64,000 nucleotides of DNA from Sulfurimonas crateris (GTDB taxonomy: Bacteria; Campylobacterota; Campylobacteria; Campylobacterales; Sulfurimonadaceae). The position numbers were made by a program, and so were the translations under genes. The stretch is from contig NZ_SZPX01000004.1 of assembly GCF_005217605.1 (NCBI RefSeq), forward strand, positions 176,295-240,294, in the 5' to 3' direction. The notes below the pieces were generated by a model that saw only the letters and a program-made list of their open reading frames with translations, was not told the origin of the DNA and ran no database searches. This document shows, piece after piece, positions 8,047 to 16,959 of the stretch (its first letter is position 1; each line of letters begins with the position of its first letter).

Positions 8047-8784
8047 ATGAGTATTATCAAAATAGACATGAACTCTCCTGAGTTTCAAGCTGAAATGGAA
8101 AAAACCATCAAGTTCACCGATAAGGTAAATCAGCAGTTCGGTTGGGTCTACAATCCTCAGGCAGAAGTAAACGAAGGCGTACAGATGGGTCTTGCAAGAA
8201 ACAAGATGATGTACGGCAAACGTTTCTGCCCATGCTTTATGGTCGAAGTCGTAGATGATAAGCCAAGAAGCGTAGAGGATAGAATCTGCCCTTGTAAACC
8301 TGCGATCGAAAAAGAGATCCCAGAAGATGGTCTCTGTCACTGCGGTATCTACTGTACACCGGAATATGCTGCAAAAAAAGCGGCAGAGATGGGCATGGAA
8401 GAGGCAGTTCATACACACTCTCGCGGTCTGACAAAAGCAGAAGCGCAAACTCTCTTAGAGCAGAGAGAGCTTGACGGGGATGAAGTAACTTCTCTTATAG
8501 AAGCAAGAGAGCTTGGAATGGTAGATTTTAAACTCGTGGATGTGCGTGAACACATGGAGTGGCAGATGGGTCACATTAAAGGTGCAGACAAACTTGTTCC
8601 TACAAGCAGTTTTTTTGCAGCTCTTGAAGATGCAAAACTTAACAAAGATGAAAACATTATTTTATACTGCCACGTCGGAAGCAGAAGTGCACACTGTGCA
8701 AGGATCTTAAACGATATGGGATATAAAAAAATAGGAAATCTGACTTATGGGATCGTCTCTTACGGCGGCGAAATAGAGAGATAG
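8047..8784 (+). CDS. ferredoxin:thioredoxin reductase catalytic domain fused to rhodanese
   Basis: This 245-residue two-domain protein begins with an FTR catalytic (beta) domain. It has the three ligand motifs CPC (61-63), CPC (81-83) and CHC (97-99), which in the family hold a [4Fe-4S] cluster and a redox-active disulfide; C103 is an extra cysteine. The C-terminal rhodanese domain (about 150-245) has its active-site cysteine C208 in CHVGSRS, close to the CRxGxRS consensus. The enzyme could pass electrons from ferredoxin to a disulfide or persulfide, or handle sulfane sulfur. The usual FTR variable subunit gene is not beside it. The fusion is the notable feature; its substrate is inferred only. 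Confidence 0.88.
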   Translation: MSIIKIDMNSPEFQAEMEKTIKFTDKVNQQFGWVYNPQAEVNEGVQMGLARNKMMYGKRFCPCFMVEVVDDKPRSVEDRICPCKPAIEKEIPEDGLCHCGIYCTPEYAAKKAAEMGMEEAVHTHSRGLTKAEAQTLLEQRELDGDEVTSLIEARELGMVDFKLVDVREHMEWQMGHIKGADKLVPTSSFFAALEDAKLNKDENIILYCHVGSRSAHCARILNDMGYKKIGNLTYGIVSYGGEIER

Positions 8785-8792
8785 GAAGAGAT

Positions 8793-9239
8793 ATGAAAGT
8801 TCTACTAATAAAAGAGGTAAAAAGCTTAGGCAAAGCAGGCGAAGTAAAAGAGGTAAAAGATGGCTACGGTCAAAACTTTTTAATCAAAAAAGGGTTCGCA
8901 AAACATGCCACACCGGAGATATTGGCTCAACATGCAGAAGATGAGAGAATAGCTGCTGAGAATCTTGCAAAAGAGATCGCAGAGCTAAAAGATCTTGCAA
9001 AGAAACTTGACAAGCTGGAGATTATCATAACCAAGAAGCTTGGACAAAACGGTCATCTGTTCGGCTCTATTACAAAAGATGAAGTAGCGCATGCCCTTCA
9101 AGAACAGCACAATATTGAGATAGATAAAAAACATATTACCGATAAAGTTGCGATCAAAACAGTCGGTGAGCACGACCTAGACCTTAAGCTGGGTCACGCC
9201 ATCCATGCAACGCTGCATGTGGATGTTCAAGGCGAATAA
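8793..9239 (+). CDS. rplI: 50S ribosomal protein L9
   Basis: This 148-residue large-subunit protein binds 23S rRNA domain V through its N-terminal domain. The N-terminal [20 protein letters not shown] motif is followed by the long central helix (about 45-75) and the C-terminal domain with [14 protein letters not shown]. Its stop overlaps the hslV start (TAATG) by one base, so the two are translated in tandem. Confidence 0.98.
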   Translation: MKVLLIKEVKSLGKAGEVKEVKDGYGQNFLIKKGFAKHATPEILAQHAEDERIAAENLAKEIAELKDLAKKLDKLEIIITKKLGQNGHLFGSITKDEVAHALQEQHNIEIDKKHITDKVAIKTVGEHDLDLKLGHAIHATLHVDVQGE

Positions 9240-9784
9240 TGTTTGATGCCACAACCATACTTGCGTACAAGGGCAAGAACAAAGCGGTAATCGGAGGTGA
9301 CGGTCAAGTCACTTTCGGCAACAGCGTCCTAAAAGGAAATGCGACAAAGATCCGCACGCTTCACAACGGAAAGATCTTAGCAGGTTTTGCGGGTAGTACG
9401 GCTGATGCTTTTAACCTCTTTGATATGTTTGAAGATTTCTTAGAGGCAAAAAAAGGCGATATTTTAAAATCGGTCATAGAGTTTTCAAAAGCGTGGAGAA
9501 AAGATAAAGTTCTTCGTCGTCTTGAAGCGATGATGATAGTTCTAAACAATGAGCATATTTTCATACTTACAGGCAATGGAGATGTTGTTGAGCCTGAAGA
9601 TGGCGAGATAGCTTCTATCGGTAGCGGCGGAAACTTCGCTATTTCAGCGGCAAGAGCTTTAAAAAAACATGCAGATATGGATGAAGAGGCACTTGTGCGT
9701 GAGAGTCTGAGCATAGCTGCCGATCTGTGTATATACACCAACCACAACATAAAAACTCTTATATTAGAGGGAGAAGCTAAGTGA
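9239..9784 (+). CDS. hslV: ATP-dependent protease peptidase subunit HslV
   Basis: HslV forms the proteolytic dodecamer of the HslUV protease. The fold is recognised by [11 protein letters not shown] and the [16 protein letters not shown] segment. The mature enzyme uses an N-terminal threonine. Here the Met-Phe-Asp-Ala leader puts the first threonine at position 5 instead of position 2; I recall the same arrangement in Helicobacter HslV. The leader must be removed for activity. The gene overlaps hslU by four bases (GTGA), and both lie between rplI and era as in C. jejuni. Confidence 0.96.
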   Translation: MFDATTILAYKGKNKAVIGGDGQVTFGNSVLKGNATKIRTLHNGKILAGFAGSTADAFNLFDMFEDFLEAKKGDILKSVIEFSKAWRKDKVLRRLEAMMIVLNNEHIFILTGNGDVVEPEDGEIASIGSGGNFAISAARALKKHADMDEEALVRESLSIAADLCIYTNHNIKTLILEGEAK

Positions 9785-11109
9785 ACCTAACGCCAAAAGA
9801 GATAGTCGAATATCTGGACAAGTATGTCATCTCTCAACACAATGCAAAAAAAACCATTGCACTGGCACTTAGAACCAGATATAGAAGAATGCAGTTAACT
9901 CCTGAGCTTCAAAAAGACATTATGCCAAAAAATATCCTTATGATAGGCTCTACCGGAGTAGGTAAAACAGAGATCTCAAGACGCTTGGCAAGTATGATGA
10001 AAGTCCCTTTTATAAAGGTTGAAGCCAGCAAATATACAGAAGTCGGCTTTGTGGGGCGTGACGTTGAGTCTATGATAAGAGACCTTGTCGTAGCATCTAT
10101 CTCAATCGTAAAAGCCGAGAAAGAGGAAGAGAATAGAGAGAAGATAGAGAACTATATTGTAAATAAAATAGTTGAAAAACTGGTTCCCCCTCTTCCATCA
10201 GGTGCTAGTGATAGCAAAAAAGATGACTATCACAGGCTGCTTGAAGCTACAGAAAAAAGAGTCCTCTCAGGGGAGATGGACGATAAAACCATAGAGATCG
10301 AGCTTGAGAAGATCCATATAGAGTTTAACGACACAAACCTGCCGCCTGAGATGGCTAAAGTTCAAGAGTCCTTCTCAAAAGTATTCTCACAGATGAACAG
10401 AGAAGACAATAAAAAAGAGGTGAGCGTAAAAGAGGCTAAATCAATACTTAGAAGCGAAGCAAGCGCAAAGCTTATCGATTCTGCAAGTATCAACGCAGAA
10501 GCGCTTAGACGTGCCCAAGACGGCGGGATCATATTTCTTGATGAGATTGACAAAATTGCTATCAGCGAAAAGTCTCAAGGAAGGAATGACCCGAGCAAAG
10601 AGGGAGTTCAAAGAGACCTTCTTCCGATAGTAGAGGGAAGCAGCGTAAGTACAAAGTACGGCGTTATAAATACGGACCATATCCTCTTTATTGCAGCTGG
10701 TGCATTTCATCTCTGTAAGCCAAGCGATCTTATACCGGAGCTTCAGGGAAGATTTCCTCTGAGAGTGGAACTTGAATCTCTAACTGAAGAGACGCTTTAC
10801 CAGATACTGACACAGACAAAGAGTTCGCTTCTAAGACAGTATGAAGCACTTCTTGGCACAGAGGGAGTAAAACTTATTTTTGAGGATGAAGCCATAAGAG
10901 CGATAGCAAAACTGGCTCACCGTGCAAACGAAATGACCGAAGATATCGGCGCTAGAAGACTCCACACGGTTCTGGAAAAAGTTCTTGAAGATATAAGTTT
11001 TAATGCCGACGAGCACAGAGACAAAGAGTTTATGGTTACAGAAAAGTTAGTGCATGAAAAATTAGATGTCATAGTTGAAAATGATGACCTCTCCAGATAT
11101 ATCTTATAG
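9781..11109 (+). CDS. hslU: ATP-dependent protease ATPase subunit HslU
   Basis: HslU is the AAA+ unfoldase that feeds substrates to HslV. Walker A is GSTGVGKT (56-63) and Walker B is [10 protein letters not shown] (about 251-260). The intermediate (I) domain lies between them, and the C-terminus ends in SRYIL, the tail that docks into HslV. The 442 residues are the family's usual length. The start is GTG within the GTGA overlap with hslV. The start fits the conserved N-terminus ([14 protein letters not shown]). Confidence 0.97.
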   Translation: MNLTPKEIVEYLDKYVISQHNAKKTIALALRTRYRRMQLTPELQKDIMPKNILMIGSTGVGKTEISRRLASMMKVPFIKVEASKYTEVGFVGRDVESMIRDLVVASISIVKAEKEEENREKIENYIVNKIVEKLVPPLPSGASDSKKDDYHRLLEATEKRVLSGEMDDKTIEIELEKIHIEFNDTNLPPEMAKVQESFSKVFSQMNREDNKKEVSVKEAKSILRSEASAKLIDSASINAEALRRAQDGGIIFLDEIDKIAISEKSQGRNDPSKEGVQRDLLPIVEGSSVSTKYGVINTDHILFIAAGAFHLCKPSDLIPELQGRFPLRVELESLTEETLYQILTQTKSSLLRQYEALLGTEGVKLIFEDEAIRAIAKLAHRANEMTEDIGARRLHTVLEKVLEDISFNADEHRDKEFMVTEKLVHEKLDVIVENDDLSRYIL

Positions 11110-11117
11110 GAAAAAAT

Positions 11118-11996
11118 ATGACTAAAGCAGGCTTCGTTTCATTAATCGGTCGTCCAAACGCAGGAAAAAGCACACTTATGAATTCCCTACTGGGCGAAAA
11201 TATTGCAATGGTTAGTCAAAAAGCAAATGCGACCAGAAAAAGATCAAACGCTATTGTCATGCACGAAGATACACAGATCATCTTTGTCGATACTCCTGGG
11301 CTTCATGAGAGAGAGAAGATACTAAACCAGTTTATGCTTGATGAAGCTCTAAAAGCGATGGGAGACTGCGACCTTATCGTCTACCTAGCTCCGGTTACCG
11401 ACAACATTGAAAACTATGAGAAATTTTTAAAACTAAACAACTCCAAAGTAAAACATATTATAGCTCTTAGCAAGATCGATCAAGTATCTCAAGAAAAACT
11501 GTTTAAAAAAATAAGCCAGTACAGCCAGTTTGCAGACTATTTTGAAGCACTTATCCCTGTAGCGATCCCAAAAAAAACAGGCCATAAAGATCTGCTAGAG
11601 ACCATATCAAAACTTCTTCCTGAGTCTCCTTATTTGTATGATCCTGAAGATCTGACAAGCGAACTTGTACGCGACATCTATGCAGGATTTATAAGAGAGG
11701 GCGTATTTCAAAACGTAAGTGATGAGATCCCGTACGAATCAGATGTAACAATCGAGAAGATATACGAAGAGAAGAACATAGATAAGATCATCGCAACAAT
11801 TGTAGTAGAAAAAGAGTCCCAAAAAGGGATAATCATCGGCAGAGGCGGAGAGTCTATTAAGAGGATCGGCAAATATGCAAGAGAGAAGATCGAATCCCTT
11901 AGCGGCAAAAAAGCCTTTCTTGACTTGCAGGTCGTTGTTAAAAAGGGCTGGAGCAAAGATAAATCATATTTAAAAGAGGTTGGTTATAGTTCATGA
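11118..11996 (+). CDS. era: GTPase Era
   Basis: Era is an essential GTPase that binds 16S rRNA and helps mature the 30S subunit. G1 is GRPNAGKS (11-18), G3 is DTPG near residue 57, and SKID serves as G4. The C-terminal KH domain carries IIGRGGESIKRIG. Length (292) is normal. It lies eight bases after hslU. Its stop overlaps the start of the next gene by four bases (ATGA), so it is in the same transcript as the peptidoglycan enzyme that follows. Confidence 0.97.
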   Translation: MTKAGFVSLIGRPNAGKSTLMNSLLGENIAMVSQKANATRKRSNAIVMHEDTQIIFVDTPGLHEREKILNQFMLDEALKAMGDCDLIVYLAPVTDNIENYEKFLKLNNSKVKHIIALSKIDQVSQEKLFKKISQYSQFADYFEALIPVAIPKKTGHKDLLETISKLLPESPYLYDPEDLTSELVRDIYAGFIREGVFQNVSDEIPYESDVTIEKIYEEKNIDKIIATIVVEKESQKGIIIGRGGESIKRIGKYAREKIESLSGKKAFLDLQVVVKKGWSKDKSYLKEVGYSS

Positions 11997-12958
11997 AGTT
12001 ACTGTTAATTGTATTTTTAAGTCTAAATATCTACGCAGGCGATATATTGACAAGCTACAGGATAAACGGCATTGCCCTGATTGAAAAAGAGATGGACCTT
12101 GAGCTAAGCAAAAAAGAGTATTGGGATAAAATAGTACAGAGCAAAGACACGACATTCGGCTATATAGAGTCATATGACAATATTCTGGCGTGTGACAAAT
12201 CAGTCTCTAATTTAGAGCTATACTCACTTGATGAGAACAGAAGTTTTAACTACAAAAAAACTTATGACGCATTTACCGGCAAGCTAAAGGGTGACAAGGT
12301 AAGAGAGGGAGATCTAAAAACTCCAATAGGGATATACCAGATAACTCAAAAACTCTCAAAAGAGACTAAGCTGGACCCTTTTTACGGACCGCTTGCTTTT
12401 GTGACCTCTTACCCGAATATTTATGACTCTTACAGGGGAAAAAATGGTTCAGGAATATGGATACACGGTCTTCCTACAGAAGACAGAGACGAGTTTACAA
12501 GGGGTTGTATTGCAATAAACAACTCCAGCATAGAGTGCCTTGACAAAAATATAGATATTGAGAAGACCGTTTTAATAATAGATGATACGAAAGTAAAACA
12601 AAACATCTCAAAAGAGACTCTCTCAACGATTTTAGCACAGCTCTACTCATGGAGATATAGCTGGATATATGATGATATAGAGGGGTATTTAAGCTTCTAC
12701 TCTCCTGAGTTTATAAGAAGCGATGGGATGAATCTAGAGGAGTTTAGAAAATATAAGACCAGAGTTTTTAAAAAAGTTGAAAAAAAGACAATTATATTTA
12801 ATGACATAAACGTGTTGCCGTATCCAAATACATCAAATATATATCAGATAAACTTTAAAGAGTTTTACAGATCCGACACATTTAAATTTACCGGAGACAA
12901 AACTCTTGTTATAGAGTTTGGTGAAGATAATAAAATCAAAATCTTAACAGAAAAATAG
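11993..12958 (+). CDS. Csd6/Pgp2-like L,D-carboxypeptidase (YkuD fold)
   Basis: This 321-residue exported enzyme (signal peptide about 1-15) has the L,D-transpeptidase (YkuD) catalytic motif: H159 in WIHG and C172 in FTRGCIAI. An NTF2-like domain at the C-terminus (about 205-321) is the architecture of Helicobacter Csd6 and Campylobacter Pgp2. Those enzymes trim peptidoglycan tetrapeptides to tripeptides and are needed for helical cell shape. It overlaps era and is followed 12 bases later by the matching Csd4/Pgp1-like gene, so the two shape enzymes are probably made together. Confidence 0.88.
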   Translation: MKLLLIVFLSLNIYAGDILTSYRINGIALIEKEMDLELSKKEYWDKIVQSKDTTFGYIESYDNILACDKSVSNLELYSLDENRSFNYKKTYDAFTGKLKGDKVREGDLKTPIGIYQITQKLSKETKLDPFYGPLAFVTSYPNIYDSYRGKNGSGIWIHGLPTEDRDEFTRGCIAINNSSIECLDKNIDIEKTVLIIDDTKVKQNISKETLSTILAQLYSWRYSWIYDDIEGYLSFYSPEFIRSDGMNLEEFRKYKTRVFKKVEKKTIIFNDINVLPYPNTSNIYQINFKEFYRSDTFKFTGDKTLVIEFGEDNKIKILTEK

Positions 12959-12970
12959 AAGATCATATAG

Positions 12971-14287
12971 ATGAAATATCTTTTAATCAAATCTATCTTT
13001 CTCTTCTTTGTGTACCCGCATTTTTTAAATGCGGATGTTCAACTTATAAAAAAAGAGAACAGTGATTCTAATACTACACTTCTTGTTATTGCAGGAATAC
13101 ACGGCGATGAACCGGGCAGCTACTTCTCTGCGTCTATCTTGGCAACCCACTATAAAATTAACTCAAAAAATTTATGGATAGTGCCGAATTTAAATCAAGC
13201 AAGCATTCAAAAGAACTCTAGAGGCATCCATGGAGATATGAACAGAAAGTTTTCTGTTATTAAAAACAGTGATAAAGATAAAAAAATAGTAGAAGAGATC
13301 AAAGATATTATCACGCAAAAGAGTGTCTCTTTGGTTCTTAATCTACACGACGGCAACGGTTTTTACAGAAAAACGGACAAAGGAAATATTTTTAACCCAA
13401 ATGCATGGGGCCAAACATGTGTAATTGATCAGTGCGATCTAAACCAGACACAGCCTTTTGGCAACTTGAACACAATAGCTTTGGATATAAAAGATAGAAT
13501 AAACAGAAGGCTTATTGAAGACCATCATACTTTTGACGTAAAAAATACAAATACAAAATTCGATGATGAAGCTATGCAACTCTCCCTTACCTACTATGCA
13601 GTTACTCACAATAAACCCGCCTTTGCCATAGAGAGCAGTAAAAACTTGCCGTCATTATCACAAAAAGTCTTTTACCACCTTCTTGCGATAGAAGAGTTTA
13701 TGAATATTATGGAGATCGATTTTATAAGAGAGTTTGACTTGGATGAAAAAAATATCGTTAAACTTCTTGAAGAGTATGGTAATTTAAGCATTAACGACAA
13801 TATTTCTATTAATTTAACTAATATAAAAAAATATTTAAGCTTTATTCCGATAAAATCAGAGAGTAATGTATTTAAGTTCTCTAACCCGCTTGGGAGTGTT
13901 GCTAGAGAGGGTCGCAATTTTGTTGCTTATATAGGCAACAAAAAAGTTGTAACTCTAAGTCCGCAATATTTCAAAATCGGTGAGTCGTGTACAGATACTT
14001 TTGATGTTGTTGTTGACGGAGTTAAAGTAACTTTAAACAAAACTTCAGATATTATCGTAAATGACGATTTTAACGTTATTGAACAAAGTGGTTACCGTGT
14101 AAACGTAATTGGCTTTACATCTGAGGGTTTAAATGACGAAAGCGGAGTAAGCATAAGGCTTAAGGATTTCGATAAAAGATTCTCTATAGATGTAAATAAC
14201 AGAGTTTACAGGGTTGAGTTTTATAAAAATAATGAATTTTGCCATATGTCCAAAGTTCATTTCATACAGGATCATGAAAATGAGTAA
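12971..14287 (+). CDS. Csd4/Pgp1-like zinc carboxypeptidase (M14)
   Basis: This 438-residue periplasmic protein (signal peptide about 1-21) is a zinc D,L-carboxypeptidase. The ligands are H44 and E47 (HGDEPG, the HxxE form of Campylobacter Pgp1 rather than the HxxQ of Helicobacter Csd4) and H126 (LNLHDG). The substrate-binding NR pair is at 91-92 and the likely catalytic E220 lies in AFAIESS. C-terminal beta-rich domains follow, as in Csd4. The family cuts uncross-linked tripeptides to dipeptides and gives helical or curved shape. It overlaps the first pilus gene by 8 bases. Confidence 0.9.
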   Translation: MKYLLIKSIFLFFVYPHFLNADVQLIKKENSDSNTTLLVIAGIHGDEPGSYFSASILATHYKINSKNLWIVPNLNQASIQKNSRGIHGDMNRKFSVIKNSDKDKKIVEEIKDIITQKSVSLVLNLHDGNGFYRKTDKGNIFNPNAWGQTCVIDQCDLNQTQPFGNLNTIALDIKDRINRRLIEDHHTFDVKNTNTKFDDEAMQLSLTYYAVTHNKPAFAIESSKNLPSLSQKVFYHLLAIEEFMNIMEIDFIREFDLDEKNIVKLLEEYGNLSINDNISINLTNIKKYLSFIPIKSESNVFKFSNPLGSVAREGRNFVAYIGNKKVVTLSPQYFKIGESCTDTFDVVVDGVKVTLNKTSDIIVNDDFNVIEQSGYRVNVIGFTSEGLNDESGVSIRLKDFDKRFSIDVNNRVYRVEFYKNNEFCHMSKVHFIQDHENE

Positions 14288-15836
14288 AAAAGAACAACAC
14301 TCTTTCTCCAGCGTGCTTTCTATCAATCCTTACAAAGGTACATACGTAAGTGCCGTTTCAAACTTTTTAAATGAAACTGCTACTGCCGTATACTCCAAGG
14401 AGCAATATGTTATCTCCTACCTAAATACAAAAAGTTTCATAAACAGCCATATTGCAGTTAGTAAAAATATTCCGGAAGAAGATCTATATGACGCTATCTA
14501 CAATAAAGCGTATGACGAACTCGGGCTTGATCAAGCCGTTATGTATCAGATACAATATATTGAGACCTTTAATGCCCTAGATGAAGATAACAGAAACTTC
14601 CATGTCTTCATTATAGATCCTATGGTTGTTGATGATGTATTTAAAAATGCAGTAGAGAAAGTAAAATATATCGACTATATTCTGCCTTCTCCTCTTCTTT
14701 TAAAGTCTCTATACTCCAAGGATCTTATAGAGAGCGGCGGTGTTCATTGTTTTGTATACTTTCAAGAAAATGATACGTTTATTACCATATATAATGAGAA
14801 AAACTTTATATATACAAAGTCTATAAACTACTCATTCTTGCAGATGCATGAGAGGTTCTGCGAAATATACGGAGAGTTAGTAGAGTATGAAGATTTTATA
14901 AACTTCCTCTCAAACGAAGACCTAAAAACCACAGACAGCGTCTATAAAACACATATCATTAAACTTTACAAAGAGATTTTTTCAAACATCAATGATATTT
15001 TGACTTATGTCAAAAGAGCTCTGGATATAGATAAGATTGAGTGTATATATATAGATACACAACTTAGGTCTGTAACAAAGCTTGATGAAATGGCTGAAGT
15101 CGAACTTAGTATTAAAAGCAACAGCTTTAACTTTGACTACGGGTTTGAAACAGGCGAGGCTCATATTGATCATCTACACTCACTTATGTATATCTATACT
15201 ACGCTACCTGAGAAAGATAGGTATGAGTGTAACTTCACGACTTATCACCGCCCTCCGAAATTTACAAAGAGAGAGAGCGGTCGTGCAATTATGCTCGCGG
15301 CTGCTTCGCTAGTACTCGCTTTCTTGTACCCTGCATCATACTGGACACTTACATATGCACAGTCGCTGCAGTACAAACTTCTAGAAGATGAATACAGAAG
15401 TGTTCACAATATCAAGATCACAAGAGAAGCAACAATCAAAAACAGAGAAGCTGACAAAGCAAAAGTCTCAATGCTTCTTGCAGCAGAGCAGCAGGAGTAT
15501 ATAGATAAGAAAAATACGCTTATTAAAATTCATGATGTTAAAGTAAACTACCCTATGAAAGCAGAGTTGCTACATAAATTAACAAAAGATCTAAATAGAT
15601 ACAATGTAAGAGTTGAGTCAGCGCTCTACTCTGAAGCTGGAGAGAGCAAGAAAAGCAGCAGCCAACTTAAAGAGCTTAAGCTTGGGCTTGTTTCTAGCAA
15701 TGATAAAAAGATCACCGATCTTATCAAGTATCTTACAAAAGTTTACGAAGGAAAGTTCCACTTTGAAATAGAGAAGATATCTTTTGAAAAGGAAACCAAA
15801 CTATATTTTGGTGAATTAAAGGTGAATTTATTATGA
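14280..15836 (+). CDS. mshI: MSHA-type pilus assembly protein MshI-like (PilM/PilN-like)
   Basis: This 518-residue protein has a cytoplasmic N-terminal half of the actin-like PilM/GspL type. One transmembrane segment (about residues 342-360) leads to a periplasmic coiled coil and a ferredoxin-like PilN/MshI C-terminal domain. I take the ATG at 14280 as the start because an AGGA site sits eight bases before it; an in-frame ATG at 14274 is possible. It begins an nine-gene run in the Vibrio msh order (I-J-K-L-M-N-x-E-G) and should sit on the inner-membrane platform. The assignment rests on position and topology more than motif. Confidence 0.7.
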   Translation: MSKKEQHSFSSVLSINPYKGTYVSAVSNFLNETATAVYSKEQYVISYLNTKSFINSHIAVSKNIPEEDLYDAIYNKAYDELGLDQAVMYQIQYIETFNALDEDNRNFHVFIIDPMVVDDVFKNAVEKVKYIDYILPSPLLLKSLYSKDLIESGGVHCFVYFQENDTFITIYNEKNFIYTKSINYSFLQMHERFCEIYGELVEYEDFINFLSNEDLKTTDSVYKTHIIKLYKEIFSNINDILTYVKRALDIDKIECIYIDTQLRSVTKLDEMAEVELSIKSNSFNFDYGFETGEAHIDHLHSLMYIYTTLPEKDRYECNFTTYHRPPKFTKRESGRAIMLAAASLVLAFLYPASYWTLTYAQSLQYKLLEDEYRSVHNIKITREATIKNREADKAKVSMLLAAEQQEYIDKKNTLIKIHDVKVNYPMKAELLHKLTKDLNRYNVRVESALYSEAGESKKSSSQLKELKLGLVSSNDKKITDLIKYLTKVYEGKFHFEIEKISFEKETKLYFGELKVNLL

Positions 15837-16471
15837 ATTTTAAATTAATGATAGAAGAGGCCTTACAAAGAATTGACAACTTCTTTAAGGAAAAATCTCA
15901 AAAAGATGTTTATGTTGTATATGCTCTAATTGTTGTCGTTTTCTTCTCTTTAGCTTACCCATTTTATGATCTATCCATGAATGAGTTTAATACTGCAAAG
16001 AAAAAAGTTCAAGATATAACTGCAAAAATCGAATCAGACAAACTTTACCTAAAGGTGAATACCGAGGCGAAGGTTGCGATGTTGGTTCAAGAGATAAAAG
16101 GTCTTGAAGTTGAACTTGTTGCTCAAAAAGAGAGAAACAGCTACATAAAAGAGAAGATAGAAGCTATATCTTCTCTTATATATGATGAAAGAGCTTGGGG
16201 TGAGTATCTTAACTCTGTTTCTATAAACGCCAAAAAACACAATATTAAGATAATTAACTTTTCTAATAGCTATTCAGAAAACAATGAGTCTGCTTTTGGT
16301 CATGTTCTTGATATTGCTCTTGATGTCAAAGGTAGCTACCTAGATACCGTCAAGTTCATGAACTCTCTAGAGCAGAGTGAGCTTGTTGTAGATGTGCATG
16401 ACTTTAGCATAAAAGCTCAAGATGCATTAAATACAACTCTTGATATCTCAGTATGGGGGATTACTTACTAA
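15833..16471 (+). CDS. mshJ: MshJ/PilO-like pilus assembly protein
   Basis: This 212-residue inner-membrane protein has a short cytoplasmic start, one transmembrane segment (about 26-46), a long coiled coil (about 50-105) and a small periplasmic alpha/beta domain. This is the topology of PilO/GspM/MshJ. It overlaps the upstream mshI-like gene by four bases and touches the next ATG (TAATG). It probably pairs with the MshI-like protein in the alignment complex of the machine. Confidence 0.7.
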   Translation: MNFKLMIEEALQRIDNFFKEKSQKDVYVVYALIVVVFFSLAYPFYDLSMNEFNTAKKKVQDITAKIESDKLYLKVNTEAKVAMLVQEIKGLEVELVAQKERNSYIKEKIEAISSLIYDERAWGEYLNSVSINAKKHNIKIINFSNSYSENNESAFGHVLDIALDVKGSYLDTVKFMNSLEQSELVVDVHDFSIKAQDALNTTLDISVWGITY

Positions 16472-16950
16472 TGAAAACGACATTTATTATACTGCTTACA
16501 ATGCTACTTAGTAACTCTTTGTTCGCTAATGAGCTTGAGTGGGTAGATGAGCAAATAGAAGCAATCAAGCCACCAAGAAAAGGTGTGAACATATCTGCAC
16601 TCGGAAGTCCGTTTGTCTTTTTAGAGAAAAACAAGCCTGAAGCAGAAGGTACAAAAAAAGGTTCTAGAGCTGCTACTCCCTCCAAAACAGCAACTCCTTC
16701 AAAAACAGCCTCCTCAACGCCAGCAGGTGACGTGGCAGAGACTACTCCTAAAAAAAGCGGTTTTGTCTTAAGCACTATTATAAACTCATCAGCACTGATT
16801 GACGGGAACTGGTATAAAGTAAACGATAAGATTAGCAGCTATACGGTTACAGATATAACAAAAACATCTGTAACTCTAAAAGAGGGCACTAAAGAGCTTC
16901 TCTTATCAACAGTTAGCACAAATCCAAATTTAAAATTCAAAAATAAGTAG
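16471..16950 (+). CDS. MshK/PilP-like periplasmic protein
   Basis: This 159-residue exported protein (signal peptide about 1-18) has a Pro/Ala/Thr-rich linker (about 60-90). The C-terminal small beta domain contains IINSSALIDGNWYKVNDKI and resembles the homology region of MshK and GspC-type proteins that contact the secretin. I chose the ATG at 16471, which overlaps the previous stop as TAATG and directly begins the signal peptide; an upstream in-frame ATG at 16453 would add six residues. It sits just before the secretin gene, as mshK does in Vibrio. Confidence 0.65.
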   Translation: MKTTFIILLTMLLSNSLFANELEWVDEQIEAIKPPRKGVNISALGSPFVFLEKNKPEAEGTKKGSRAATPSKTATPSKTASSTPAGDVAETTPKKSGFVLSTIINSSALIDGNWYKVNDKISSYTVTDITKTSVTLKEGTKELLLSTVSTNPNLKFKNK

Positions 16951-16959
16951 GGCAGATTC

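Noticed and set aside
7981..8448. Minus-strand open frame of 155 codons under the FTR-rhodanese gene
   Set aside because: The plus strand has three conserved cysteine motifs in frame; the minus product has no recognisable pattern.
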